Positions 49,506-57,644 of a stretch of 64,000 nt of DNA are shown here, piece by piece. The position numbers and the translations under genes were made by a program. Under the pieces are notes generated by a model that saw nothing but the letters and a program-made list of their open reading frames with translations, was not told the DNA's origin and ran no database searches. Source of the stretch: Polaribacter marinaquae (GTDB lineage: Bacteria > Bacteroidota > Bacteroidia > Flavobacteriales > Flavobacteriaceae); assembly GCF_038019025.1 (NCBI RefSeq), contig NZ_CP150496.1, forward strand, positions 461,501 to 525,500. Reading direction: 5' to 3'. The stretch's first letter is position 1; the number at the start of each line of letters is the position of its first letter.

Positions 49506-49513
49506 TATTTTTG
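49506..49513 (+). promoter_or_regulatory. -7 box of the pseudouridine synthase gene
   Basis: TATTTTTG matches TAnnTTTG, 17 bases before the ATG at 49531. TTTA about 21 bases upstream may serve as -33. Confidence 0.5.
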
Positions 49514-49530
49514 AAATCTAAATAATAGAA

Positions 49531-50238
49531 ATGAGTGTACACATTATTTTTGAAGATGATTATATCTTATGCGTTAGTAAACCTAACAATGTTGTGGTTC
49601 ATCATGCGCATCACTCTAGAAACGTTGCTGATGAAGCCTCTCTTTTACAATTAGTTGAAGCGTTGAAAGGAATAAAAACGTACCCGATACATCGTTTAGA
49701 CAGAAAAACATCTGGTATTATTTTATTAGCAAAAGAAAAACAATACGTTTCTAAGTTTCAAGAATTGTTTACTAATAATCAAATTGAAAAAACATATTAC
49801 GGTTTGGTTAGAGGTTTTGCTCCAGAAGAAAAAATAATAGATTCGCCAGTAAAAGGACGTGATGCCAATGTACACAAAGATGCATTAACAGTTTTAAAAA
49901 CTTTAGAAAAGGTAACACTAGAAATTCCTGTAAAACCCTACGATTCTTCTCGTTATAGTCTTATTGAAATGAAACCTAAAACAGGTAGAATGCATCAATT
50001 AAGAATTCATACCAATAAAATCAGCAATCCGTTGATTGGCGACCCTAAATATGGCGATAAAAACCACAATGTAATGTTTGAAAACAACTTTGGTTGGTGC
50101 AAAATGTTTTTACACGCTGGTAAATTAGAATTTAAGCATCCTTTTTCTGAGGAATCCTTAAGTTTAAAAGCAAAGTTTCCGGAAGATTGGCAGCATGCTT
50201 TTAAAGAATTCTCTTGGAAAAATCCATTAGCAAATTAA
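49531..50238 (+). CDS. truC: RluA-family pseudouridine synthase, TruC-like
   Basis: 235 residues. Catalytic Asp57 in IHRLDRKTSGI, KTYYGLVRG and KTGRMHQLRIHTNKISNPLIGDPKYGD are the RluA-family signature. The short length without an S4 domain and the start IIFEDDYILCVSKPNNVVVH fit TruC, which makes pseudouridine 65 in tRNA anticodon-stem regions. Another small RluA member is possible. A repeat hairpin element follows the stop and separates it from the convergent CPXCG gene. Confidence 0.85.
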   Translation: MSVHIIFEDDYILCVSKPNNVVVHHAHHSRNVADEASLLQLVEALKGIKTYPIHRLDRKTSGIILLAKEKQYVSKFQELFTNNQIEKTYYGLVRGFAPEEKIIDSPVKGRDANVHKDALTVLKTLEKVTLEIPVKPYDSSRYSLIEMKPKTGRMHQLRIHTNKISNPLIGDPKYGDKNHNVMFENNFGWCKMFLHAGKLEFKHPFSEESLSLKAKFPEDWQHAFKEFSWKNPLAN

Positions 50239-50278
50239 GCACTTAAAATCGGTATAGAGCTATTGTTTCCAAAATTTC

Positions 50279-50404
50279 TTAGCCCTGATAGAGCGGTTTG
50301 TTTGAGCTCTTTTTAGATTTTTTTTATAAAAAGATATTTTTATAAAAACAATCTAGCGAAGCGAAAAAAAGCGAGTAGCGAAAGCAGGAAATAGCTTCTA
50401 AAAA
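50279..50404. repeat. Flavobacterial hairpin repeat, copy 1
   Basis: Outer parts TTAGCCCTGAT, TTTGTTTGAGCTCTTTTTAG and, after a variable centre, AAAAAAAGCGAG and GCAGGAAATAGCTTCTAAAA are shared with 57513-57643. The centre here is an A/T hairpin (TTTTTATAAAAA twice). It fills the gap between two convergent genes. I recall similar elements in other flavobacterial genomes but cannot verify it. Confidence 0.75.
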
Positions 50405-50590
50405 TTATTGTTCGATACTTTGTGTATTAAAGGCTATTAATTCTCCTGCCTCAAAAGTTGGTGTAACTTCTATAGGATTACAGCAAACCTCACAATCTTC
50501 TATATAGGTTTGCTGATGTACGCTTGCATCTAAAATCATCGATACTTCTTCCCAACAATATGGGCATTGAAAAAAATGCTCTTGCTCCAC
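50405..50590 (-). CDS. CPXCG-motif cysteine-rich small protein
   Basis: 61 residues. CPYCWEEV (Cys9, Cys12) and CEVCCNPI form a zinc-ribbon pair, followed by an acidic C-terminus, which is the CPXCG-motif family of unknown function. The start is GTG, and its G is shared with the TAG stop of the upstream reductase gene (TAGTG), so translation is coupled. It may bind zinc or RNA (inference). Confidence 0.87.
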   Translation of the reverse strand: MEQEHFFQCPYCWEEVSMILDASVHQQTYIEDCEVCCNPIEVTPTFEAGELIAFNTQSIEQ

Positions 50591-51594
50591 TACTCTTTTA
50601 CTTTTAAAACTAATTTTCCGTTTTTATTACCCGTAAAAAGTCTATTATAGGTTTCTTGAAAGTTTTCGATTCCGTTGTAAATATCTTCTTTCGATTTTAG
50701 TTTCCCTTCTTGTAACCAGCCACTCATTTCTTTTACAGCTTTACCAAAATCTTTGGTATAATCCATTACCATAAGACCTTGCATTGTAGAACGTGTTACT
50801 AACAATGATAGATAATTACTAGGACCTTGTACTTTACTTTTGTTGTTGTATTGAGAAATTGCTCCACATATAATTACTTTTGCATGCATTCTTAATTTGC
50901 TTAATGCTGCATCTAGTATTACACCACCTACGTTATCAAAAAAGACATCGATACCTTTAGGACATTTCTTTTTTAAGGCAGAATAAATATTCTCGTTTTT
51001 ATAGTCTATAGCACCATCAAAACCTAACTCATTTACAATGTAGTCACATTTTTCTTTTCCGCCAGCAATACCAATTACTGTACAGCCTTTTATTTTAGCT
51101 ATTTGCCCAACAATAGCACCAACAGCCCCTGCAGCACCAGATACCAAAACGATATCTCCTTGTTTAACTTTTCCTACTTCTAAAATACCAAAGTACGCCG
51201 TCATTCCTGGCATACCTAAAGTACCCAAATACATTGGCATCGAGGCCAAACTTTCATCTACTTTAAACCAGCCATCTCCGTTTGTAATAGAATATTGTTG
51301 TACGCCACCCCAACTTGTTACACAATCTCCCACTTCAAATTTTGGATTGTTATTTGTTTTGATAACTTTACCAATAGCACCTGCTCGCATAACGTGATCT
51401 AATGCTACTGGCGGAATGTATGATTTTGAATCATTCATCCAACCGCGCATTGCTGGGTCTAATGATATATAATGATGTTCTATTAAAATTTCTCCGTCTT
51501 GTAACTCAGTAATTTCATTACTTTCTAATTGCCAAGTATTTTCATCTGGATAACCTTTTGGTCTATTTTTAAGTATAACTTGTTTGTTAATCAT
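50590..51594 (-). CDS. NADP-dependent medium-chain reductase (MDR family, CurA/prostaglandin-reductase-like)
   Basis: 334 residues. Zinc-free MDR fold: LDPAMRGWMNDSKSYIPPV near the N-terminus, cofactor loop VSGAAGAVGAIVGQIAK, and FFDNVGG. This group reduces alpha,beta-unsaturated carbonyls with NADPH. It lies 34 bases downstream of the E1 gene and is translationally coupled to the CPXCG gene, so the three may form one operon. A defence against reactive enones is plausible. Confidence 0.9.
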   Translation of the reverse strand: MINKQVILKNRPKGYPDENTWQLESNEITELQDGEILIEHHYISLDPAMRGWMNDSKSYIPPVALDHVMRAGAIGKVIKTNNNPKFEVGDCVTSWGGVQQYSITNGDGWFKVDESLASMPMYLGTLGMPGMTAYFGILEVGKVKQGDIVLVSGAAGAVGAIVGQIAKIKGCTVIGIAGGKEKCDYIVNELGFDGAIDYKNENIYSALKKKCPKGIDVFFDNVGGVILDAALSKLRMHAKVIICGAISQYNNKSKVQGPSNYLSLLVTRSTMQGLMVMDYTKDFGKAVKEMSGWLQEGKLKSKEDIYNGIENFQETYNRLFTGNKNGKLVLKVKE

Positions 51595-51628
51595 GAATAC
51601 TAATTTTTAACTCTAAAAATACTAATTT

Positions 51629-53617
51629 TTAATAATTTAAAAGCACTTCTATAGCTTTATCTAATCGACTTTTTCCTAAATACTGATTTTCTAATTCCGC
51701 TTGAAAAGGTATAGGAGTTTCTAAGCTTGCAATTCTAGCAACCGGTGCGTCTAAATATTCGAAACAGTTTTCGCTTATTAATGCAGAAATATCACTAGCC
51801 AAACCACCAAACATAGAATCTTCTTGTACAATAATTGCTTTACCTGTCTTTTTTACAGAACTATATATTGTTGCAACATCTAAAGGTTGTAACGTTCTTA
51901 AATCGATTACATCTATATTTTCTATTTGTTGCTTTTCTAAAGACTCTAAAACCCAATGTATTGCAGCACCATAACTAATAATTGTTAATGCATCACCTTG
52001 TTTTACAACAGCTGCTTTACCAATTTCTGTTGTATAACTATTTGTTGATACCTCTTGATAAACAGAACGGTACAAAGCTTTATGCTCGAAAAACATTACA
52101 GGGTTTGGATTCTCTATTGCCGAAGCTAGCAACCCTTTTGCATCTGATGGAAAAGCCGGATAAACAACAATTAAACCAGGAGTTTTGGTAAACCAAGCTT
52201 CGTTTGTTTGACTATGAAAAGGCCCTGCATTAACACCTGCACCGCAAGGCATTCTTACTACAATGTCTGCTTTTTGTTGCCAACGATAATGTGATTTTGC
52301 TAGTAAATTTACAATAGGATTAAATCCTGATGATACAAAATCTGCAAATTGCATTTCCATAACAGCTTTAAATCCGTTAACAGACAAACCATAAGCAGCA
52401 GAAACAATTGCAGACTCACAAATTGGAGTATTTCTTACACGTTCTTTGCCAAATTTCTCTAAAAATCCATCAGTAATTTTAAAAACACCGCCATAAGCTG
52501 CAACATCTTGCCCCATGATAATCAAATTACCATTTTTTTCCATTGCTTGCTCCAATCCTTCCGAGATGGCATCAACAAATCTTATTTTTTTCTTATCAAG
52601 AGACGGAACTATTTCTTTATAACTATAATCTTTATAAACGTCTTTTAACTCCTCTTCTAAATTTGGTGTAATTTCTTCCTCATTATACGCTATATCTAAA
52701 TTTGTATTTATTTCTGATGTAATTTCAGTACGAAAAGACGCATCTAATGTTTCTGAAAGAACACCTTCTTCTAATAAAAATTCTTTAAAATTTTCTAACG
52801 GATCTTTATCTGCCCAACTATCTAATAAATCTTGTGGTACGTACTTTGTTCCACTCGCTTCTTCGTGGCCACGCATTCTAAAGGTTTTAAACTCTAACAA
52901 TACTGGTCTTGGTTTTTTTCGAATACTTTCGGCTATTTCAGATACTTTTGCATACACCTCTAAAATATTATTCCCATCAATTACATAACTCTCCATGCCA
53001 TAACCAATGCCTTTATCGGCAATATGATTGCATTTAAATTGTTCTGATGTAGGCGTAGACAAACCATATCCATTATTTTCTACACAAAATAATACCGGTA
53101 AATCCCATACAGAAGCAACATTTAAGGCCTCATGAAAATCTCCTTCACTTGTACCACCTTCTCCTGTAAAAACTGCACAAACTTTGCCATTTTGCTTTAT
53201 TTTATTTGCTAATGCAATACCATCTGCAACCCCTAATTGTGGCCCAAGATGTGATATCATACCAACAATATGAAATTCTTGTGTGCCAAAATGAAAACTT
53301 CTATCTCTACCTTTAGTAAAACCATTTAATTTACCTTGCCATTGCGAAAAAAGTCTGTATAAAGGAATTTTACGTGTTGTAAACACTCCCAAATTTCTGT
53401 GCATTGGTAAAATGTACTCGTCATCGTACAAAGCAGCCGTTACACCAACTGCAATAGCCTCTTGCCCAATGCCAGAAAACCATTTAGATATTTTACCTTG
53501 ACGCAAAAGAATTAACATTTTTTCTTCTATCAATCTAGGTAACAACATTTCTTTATATAAATGTAAAAGTTGTTCTTTTGCTATAGAATTTGCGATAAAT
53601 TTAATTTTACTTGCCAT
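51629..53617 (-). CDS. Fused alpha/beta E1 component of a 2-oxoacid dehydrogenase complex
   Basis: 662 residues combining E1-alpha (about 1-310) and E1-beta (about 335-662) in one chain. Alpha: TPP-binding FTGEGGTSEGDFHEALNVASVWDLPVLFCVENN. Beta: MGQDVAAYGGVFKITDGFLEKFG, PICESAIVSAAYGLSVNG and DLRTLQPLD. The style suits branched-chain 2-oxoacid dehydrogenase, which in Bacteroidota feeds iso-branched fatty acids, but pyruvate-type substrates cannot be excluded. E2 and E3 are not in the window. An Lrp-type regulator lies just upstream on the same strand, behind a terminator. Confidence 0.92.
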   Translation of the reverse strand: MASKIKFIANSIAKEQLLHLYKEMLLPRLIEEKMLILLRQGKISKWFSGIGQEAIAVGVTAALYDDEYILPMHRNLGVFTTRKIPLYRLFSQWQGKLNGFTKGRDRSFHFGTQEFHIVGMISHLGPQLGVADGIALANKIKQNGKVCAVFTGEGGTSEGDFHEALNVASVWDLPVLFCVENNGYGLSTPTSEQFKCNHIADKGIGYGMESYVIDGNNILEVYAKVSEIAESIRKKPRPVLLEFKTFRMRGHEEASGTKYVPQDLLDSWADKDPLENFKEFLLEEGVLSETLDASFRTEITSEINTNLDIAYNEEEITPNLEEELKDVYKDYSYKEIVPSLDKKKIRFVDAISEGLEQAMEKNGNLIIMGQDVAAYGGVFKITDGFLEKFGKERVRNTPICESAIVSAAYGLSVNGFKAVMEMQFADFVSSGFNPIVNLLAKSHYRWQQKADIVVRMPCGAGVNAGPFHSQTNEAWFTKTPGLIVVYPAFPSDAKGLLASAIENPNPVMFFEHKALYRSVYQEVSTNSYTTEIGKAAVVKQGDALTIISYGAAIHWVLESLEKQQIENIDVIDLRTLQPLDVATIYSSVKKTGKAIIVQEDSMFGGLASDISALISENCFEYLDAPVARIASLETPIPFQAELENQYLGKSRLDKAIEVLLNY

Positions 53618-53641
53618 ACGTTGTATATTTCATAACGTTAA

Positions 53642-53649
53642 CAAACATA
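53642..53649 (-). promoter_or_regulatory. Promoter of the E1 gene
   Basis: Minus strand TATGTTTG, with TTTG (complement of 53671-53674) 21 bases upstream. A second match, TACTTTTG at 53656-53663, overlaps this promoter. Leader about 20 bases. Confidence 0.6.
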
Positions 53650-53675
53650 AACAATCAAAAGTAGAATCCACAAAA

Positions 53676-53705
53676 AAATCCTTATCATTTTAATGATAAG
53701 GATTT
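53676..53705 (-). terminator. Terminator of the Lrp gene
   Basis: Perfect 14-bp stem (AAATCCTTATCATT and its inverse) with a 2-base loop, followed on the minus strand by a T run. It separates the Lrp gene from the E1 promoter. Confidence 0.9.
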
Positions 53706-53729
53706 CTAATTATTAATAAGTAAAATACT

Positions 53730-54209
53730 CTACAATTCTTTAAAAATTGCGTGCATCATTCTCTTTTTATCGTTTATACTTTCTTCTAAAGCAATCATAG
53801 TTTCTGTTCTATTTACTCCAGGAACATCGTCTATTTGATATATAATGTCTTTTGCATCATTTGTTCCTTTTGCTCTAACTTTACAGAAAATATTATATTT
53901 ACCTGCTGTTACATATGCAACAGTAACGTTAGGTATGTTTCTTAAATTTTCTATAACACTCTGTGTCATAGACGTTTTTTCTAGATATACACCAACATGT
54001 GCTATAAAAGAATAGCCCATTTTTTCGTAGTTAAGTGTTAAAGTAGAACCTTGAATAATACCTTCATCCTCCATCTTTTTTACACGAACGTGAATGGTTC
54101 CTGCAGACACTAATAATTGTTTTGCAATATCTGTAAATGGTGTTCTAGCATTCTCTATTAAAATGTCTAAGATTTGATGGTCTATTTCGTCTAAAATGAA
54201 TTTTTTCAT
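53730..54209 (-). CDS. Lrp/AsnC-family transcription regulator
   Basis: 159 residues. The N-terminal helix-turn-helix (LDILIENARTPFTDIAKQLLVSAGTIHVRVKKMEDEGII) is followed by the RAM ligand-binding domain (VGVYLEKTSMTQSVIENLRNIPNVTVAYVTAGKYNIFCKVRAK). It is an amino-acid-responsive regulator, usually octameric. Being next to a branched-chain-type E1 gene it may tune amino-acid catabolism (inference). It is monocistronic, with its own promoter and terminator. Confidence 0.92.
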   Translation of the reverse strand: MKKFILDEIDHQILDILIENARTPFTDIAKQLLVSAGTIHVRVKKMEDEGIIQGSTLTLNYEKMGYSFIAHVGVYLEKTSMTQSVIENLRNIPNVTVAYVTAGKYNIFCKVRAKGTNDAKDIIYQIDDVPGVNRTETMIALEESINDKKRMMHAIFKEL

Positions 54210-54236
54210 AATTTATATATTATTCAATTATAATCG

Positions 54237-54244
54237 CAAATTTA
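54237..54244 (-). promoter_or_regulatory. -7 box of the Lrp gene
   Basis: Minus strand TAAATTTG matches TAnnTTTG, 28 bases before the ATG at 54209. Confidence 0.55.
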
Positions 54245-54294
54245 TAAATTTAATTTAAGAGAACAATGAAAAAAATGAGAAATATCTAATGTTT

Positions 54295-55344
54295 TTAGAT
54301 TTCGAAAACGATTTCGTGGTGACCAATTTTGCCTTTTAAGCTACTTTCTTCTACTTTAACCAATGTCGAAACTAACTCACCATCAACAATTTGATCTTTA
54401 TATTGGTAGGCAATATCTTTCTTTTCGCCTGAATATCGATGAATTATATCATAAAAATCTTTTGCGTTGTTTGGGATAGTAAAGTAGTCTTTATACTCAC
54501 TAAAATCTTCGGTAATTGCAATATGATACAATCCTTGTAAAATAGCATAAAAAGTATATTCTCTAGACACTTCTCTTACATAATCATCAGGATAGTGACC
54601 AGATTCTATTAAGATAGTATTGTAACCTAACTTTTGAAAATTATCTCCGGTAGCAGTTGGGTAAAACTCATCAGTGTATCTACCTATATAATTCGGAATC
54701 ATTTTTTGCAAAACAGCATTCATAGCTACAATTACATTCATTGTCTGTTTTCTACCTTTAGTTAACGCCCTTGTCACTTCTTCTGATGGCGCTAAGAAAG
54801 ATATTGTAGCAGGATTTTTAGTGTTTTCTACATTAAAAATAGTTCTTTGGTCGTGTAAATTAAAACAAAACTGCGGATTAAAATCTTCCAAAACACTTCT
54901 TAATAACTTGCTTTCTTTTGCAATTCGATCTACAGCATCTCTATTAAGATCTATATTATTACCATTTACTCTTGTATAAACTTCTGCTCCGTCTGGATTT
55001 AACATAGGTATAAAAACCAATGTACATGCATCTAAAATTGTTTGTAATTGCTCTTTATTTGTGTTTAAAAAGCAATTAAATAGATCGAATAATGCTTTTG
55101 TACCCGTACTTTCATTTCCGTGCATTTGCGACCACAACAATATTTTTTTCTTACCAGTACCAATTTTAAGTTTATAAATAGGTATTCCTTTTTCTGATGT
55201 ACCTATTTCTTGCACAAGAAATTTTGATTCATATTTCTGAAACAAACTTTCTATGTCTTTAAAACGAATCCATTTTCCAGAAATAGAAGTTTCTTTTTGT
55301 TCTTTAAAAATGGTCTTCAAAAAATCTACTGCTAACAAGCTCAT
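54295..55344 (-). CDS. Cytoplasmic M14-family zinc peptidase/amidohydrolase
   Basis: 349 residues without a signal peptide. Zinc ligands in SQMHGNESTG (His, Glu), then NPDGAEVYTRVNGNNIDLNRDA with the Asn-Arg pair, and third ligand in FNLHDQRTIF. The general base is probably in NTILIESGHYPDD. The form resembles murein-peptide or succinylglutamate-desuccinylase-like members more than secreted carboxypeptidases, so the substrate may be a cell-wall peptide. Several TTACAnnTGTAA palindromes lie just upstream (55382-55478), so the XRE protein encoded at 55692 may regulate it. Confidence 0.87.
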   Translation of the reverse strand: MSLLAVDFLKTIFKEQKETSISGKWIRFKDIESLFQKYESKFLVQEIGTSEKGIPIYKLKIGTGKKKILLWSQMHGNESTGTKALFDLFNCFLNTNKEQLQTILDACTLVFIPMLNPDGAEVYTRVNGNNIDLNRDAVDRIAKESKLLRSVLEDFNPQFCFNLHDQRTIFNVENTKNPATISFLAPSEEVTRALTKGRKQTMNVIVAMNAVLQKMIPNYIGRYTDEFYPTATGDNFQKLGYNTILIESGHYPDDYVREVSREYTFYAILQGLYHIAITEDFSEYKDYFTIPNNAKDFYDIIHRYSGEKKDIAYQYKDQIVDGELVSTLVKVEESSLKGKIGHHEIVFEI

Positions 55345-55381
55345 AATAATCGGTTGTAAAATCTTTGTAAAAATAAAGCAA

Positions 55382-55478
55382 TCACATTTGTAATCAAACT
55401 AAAATGTTACAAATGTAAATTACCCAATTGTTACAAATGTAAACCTGCGATTCTGTTTACAAAGTTACTTTTGTAAAC
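55382..55478. promoter_or_regulatory. Cluster of four TTACA-type operator palindromes
   Basis: TCACATTTGTAA (55382-55393, one mismatch), TTACAAATGTAA (55407-55418), TTACAAATGTAA (55431-55442) and a wider dyad with arms GTTTACAAA/TTTGTAAAC (55455-55478). The two perfect sites are 24 bases apart. They share the half-site TGTAA with the palindrome over the XRE promoter, so one protein probably binds all. They are nearest to the M14 gene start at 55344. Confidence 0.65.
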
Positions 55479-55640
55479 AGGATTTCTATTTTTTAATTCA
55501 GAAAACTATTTGATTAAACATCAATATAATAATTTCCTATGTAAAAATTTTAAATATATGTTTTTTAGTGTTTTATATCGATTAACTAAAGTTTTACTTT
55601 ACTACTTTAAACACATAATAAAACTAGATATAAATTTACC

Positions 55641-55671
55641 TTTGTGGTTACAATAATATATTTTACATTTG
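55641..55671 (+). promoter_or_regulatory. Consensus promoter of the XRE gene
   Basis: TTTG (55641-55644), exactly 19 bases, TACATTTG (55664-55671): a full Bacteroidota consensus. The message would start near 55676, which rules out the longer reading frame beginning at 55644 and sets the start at 55692. Confidence 0.85.
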
Positions 55672-55688
55672 TAAAACAACAAGTTGTT
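55661..55688. promoter_or_regulatory. Autoregulatory operators over the XRE promoter
   Basis: A perfect 16-bp palindrome TTTTACATTTGTAAAA (55661-55676) lies exactly over the -7 box. A second dyad AACAAC/GTTGTT follows at 55675-55688, ending three bases before the start codon. Binding there would block transcription, the usual layout of HipB/XRE autorepression. Confidence 0.65.
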
Positions 55689-55691
55689 ACA

Positions 55692-56054
55692 ATGATAAAC
55701 ACAGCCAATTTTACAAGTAAACTGAAAAAAGTAATGGAACATCATCAACTTTCGGCATCTACGTTTGCAGATAAAGTTGGTGTGCAACGTTCTAGCATCT
55801 CTCATATTTTATCTGGAAGAAACAAACCAAGTTTAGATTTTATATTAAAAGTAACATCAGAATTTAACGACGTAGATATTAATTGGCTTTTAAAAGACGA
55901 AGGTGTTTTTCCTAAAAATGCAGTTCAGAAAATAAAACAGCACACCCCTTCTTCACCTACTTTATTTTCTTCAGAAAAAAATAACAGCGGAAAAAATATT
56001 CAACGAATTGTAGTTTTTTATGATGATGGTACTTTTGAAGAATATCAAAAATAA
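55692..56054 (+). CDS. XRE-family regulator, probable antitoxin-like autorepressor
   Basis: 120 residues from the promoter-supported ATG at 55692. Helix-turn-helix at about 10-65: VMEHHQLSASTFADKVGVQRSSISHILSGRNKPSLDFILK, then NWLLKDEGVFP. The C-terminal half is low-complexity, ending RIVVFYDDGTFEEYQK. Its promoter carries palindromes, and the HipA-like kinase gene follows 77 bases downstream, a layout reminiscent of hipBA, although widespread Bacteroidota XRE proteins of this type also occur alone. It probably represses itself and possibly the M14 gene. Confidence 0.85.
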   Translation: MINTANFTSKLKKVMEHHQLSASTFADKVGVQRSSISHILSGRNKPSLDFILKVTSEFNDVDINWLLKDEGVFPKNAVQKIKQHTPSSPTLFSSEKNNSGKNIQRIVVFYDDGTFEEYQK

Positions 56055-56131
56055 TTTTACGTTTACTTTTCGTTTTCAACAAAAAGCTAATTTTTACAAC
56101 AAACTTGTTTAAATAGTATATTTTAGTACTT

Positions 56132-56911
56132 ATGAATAAAATTGATATAAGAACAGTAAATGTGGTTCAGTATTTACAACCTTTAAGAGAAGGTGGTTCT
56201 TTGCCTGCAATTGTAAAAGCAGATAATGGCTTTTTGTATGTCTTAAAATTTAGAGGAGCCGGACAAGGAACCAAAGCTCTAATTTCTGAATTTATTGGTG
56301 GCGAACTTGCGAGAGCTTTAAACCTGAAAGTTCCAGAACTAGTATTTATGAATTTGGATGATTCTTTTGCAAAAACAGAACCCGATGAAGAAATACAAGA
56401 TTTATTAAAATTTAGTGTGGGTTTAAATTTAGGGCTTCATTTTTTATCGAGCGCAATTACTTACGATCCTTTGGTTTCTAAAGTTGATGCTTTTACGGCA
56501 TCAAAAGTTGTATTGTTAGATAGCTTGATTAGTAATATCGATAGAACAACAAAAAATACAAACTTGCTGCATTGGAATAATGAACTTTGGGTAATTGACA
56601 ATGGCGCTAGTTTTTACTTTCACCATAATTGGAGTACTTGGGAAAATCATTTAACAAGAACGTTTCCGTTAATTAAAGACCATGTACTTTTAGAGAAAGC
56701 AACAAAACTAAAAGAAGCTGCACTAGAAATAAAAAAAGAAATAAACGAATCTATTATAAATGAAATCGTTTCTAAAATTCCGGAAGATTGGTTAGAGAAT
56801 GAAGGTGAAGTTTTAAAACCTAACGAAATGAGAAATGCATATATTACTTTTTTAAATGCAAAATTAAAGATGTTAGATTCATTAGTAAAAGAAGCAGAAG
56901 ATGCAAGATAG
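56132..56911 (+). CDS. HipA-like kinase-fold protein
   Basis: 259 residues. The N-terminal part reads as a protein-kinase-like lobe (PAIVKADNGFLYVLKFRGAGQGTKALISEFIGGELARAL). The catalytic segment ISNIDRTTKNTNLLHWNNELWVIDNGASF matches the HipA pattern of a catalytic Asp-Arg and Asn followed by Asp-Asn-Gly for magnesium. It is shorter than E. coli HipA (440 residues) and lacks the N-terminal subdomain. HipA kinases phosphorylate proteins such as glutamyl-tRNA synthetase; the target here is unknown. It overlaps the DUF3037 gene by 11 bases, a stable pair in many bacteria as I recall. Confidence 0.82.
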   Translation: MNKIDIRTVNVVQYLQPLREGGSLPAIVKADNGFLYVLKFRGAGQGTKALISEFIGGELARALNLKVPELVFMNLDDSFAKTEPDEEIQDLLKFSVGLNLGLHFLSSAITYDPLVSKVDAFTASKVVLLDSLISNIDRTTKNTNLLHWNNELWVIDNGASFYFHHNWSTWENHLTRTFPLIKDHVLLEKATKLKEAALEIKKEINESIINEIVSKIPEDWLENEGEVLKPNEMRNAYITFLNAKLKMLDSLVKEAEDAR

Positions 56912-57284
56912 ATTTACATTTGAATATGCAATTATACGTGTTGTGCCAAAAGTAGAACGCGAAGAATTTTTTAACGTGGGTGTAATTCTATTTTCTAAAA
57001 GAAAAAAGTTTTTAGGAATTAAATACCATATAAACCCAGACAAGTTAAAAGCACTTGCCCCAGAATTAGATCTTAATTTTTTAAATAATTATTTAGCAGC
57101 TTGGGTGCAAATTTGTGAGGGCAATAAAGCTGGTGGTAAAATTGGTGAATTTGAAATTGCAGACAGATTTAGATGGCTTGCTGCTTGCAGAAGTACAATT
57201 ATACAAAGCTCTAAAACACACCCTGGTTTGTGTGAACAACCAGAAGATTCTTTAAATGATATTTTTAAGAAATTTGTAATGTAA
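56901..57284 (+). CDS. DUF3037-family protein
   Basis: 127 residues. FTFEYAIIRVVPKVEREEFFNVGVILFSKRKKFLGIKY is the DUF3037 hallmark. Family function is unknown. It is encoded with an 11-base overlap behind a HipA-like kinase, so the two are translationally coupled and may be substrate/kinase or toxin/antitoxin partners (inference). The C-terminal part (RFRWLAACRSTIIQSSKTHPGL) is rich in Arg and Ser that could be phosphorylation sites. Confidence 0.85.
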   Translation: MQDRFTFEYAIIRVVPKVEREEFFNVGVILFSKRKKFLGIKYHINPDKLKALAPELDLNFLNNYLAAWVQICEGNKAGGKIGEFEIADRFRWLAACRSTIIQSSKTHPGLCEQPEDSLNDIFKKFVM

Positions 57285-57512
57285 CTTACAATAGTTCATA
57301 ATTATACTTAAATAATTATTGAATTGATGTTGCCTCTTTATCAAAGACAACTTACAACAGGTATAAAAATTATGATTAACTAATATTTCTAAAAAAAATC
57401 TACTATATTTTTATAAATATACTAGATATTTTTTTTTGCTAAATCATGTTAGCGTATTTACGTTTACAAATAAAAACTATTTTTTGATTCTTTACTTAAG
57501 TAGCAAACAAGT

Positions 57513-57643
57513 TTAGCCCTGATTGTAGCATTTGTTTGAGCTCTTTTTTAGTTTGTTCGTGAAAATTTGTGAAGTATGAACAAATTTTCACGAACAAACT
57601 AAAAAAAGCGAGTGCGAAAAGCAGGAAATAGCTTCTAAAAAAA
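57513..57643. repeat. Flavobacterial hairpin repeat, copy 2
   Basis: Outer parts match 50279-50404 (TTAGCCCTGAT, TTTGTTTGAGCTCTTTTTTAG, AAAAAAAGCGAGT, GCAGGAAATAGCTTCTAAAA). The centre is a perfect 27-bp stem (57544-57570 with 57580-57606) and a 9-base loop. It again lies between convergent genes. The remaining 57285-57512 is AT-rich and empty. Confidence 0.8.
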
Positions 57644-57644
57644 T

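Noticed and set aside
55644..55691. N-terminal extension of the XRE gene from a GTG at 55644
   Set aside because: It would begin inside a perfect TTFG-type promoter (55641-55671, TTTG then TACATTTG), upstream of the predicted message start.
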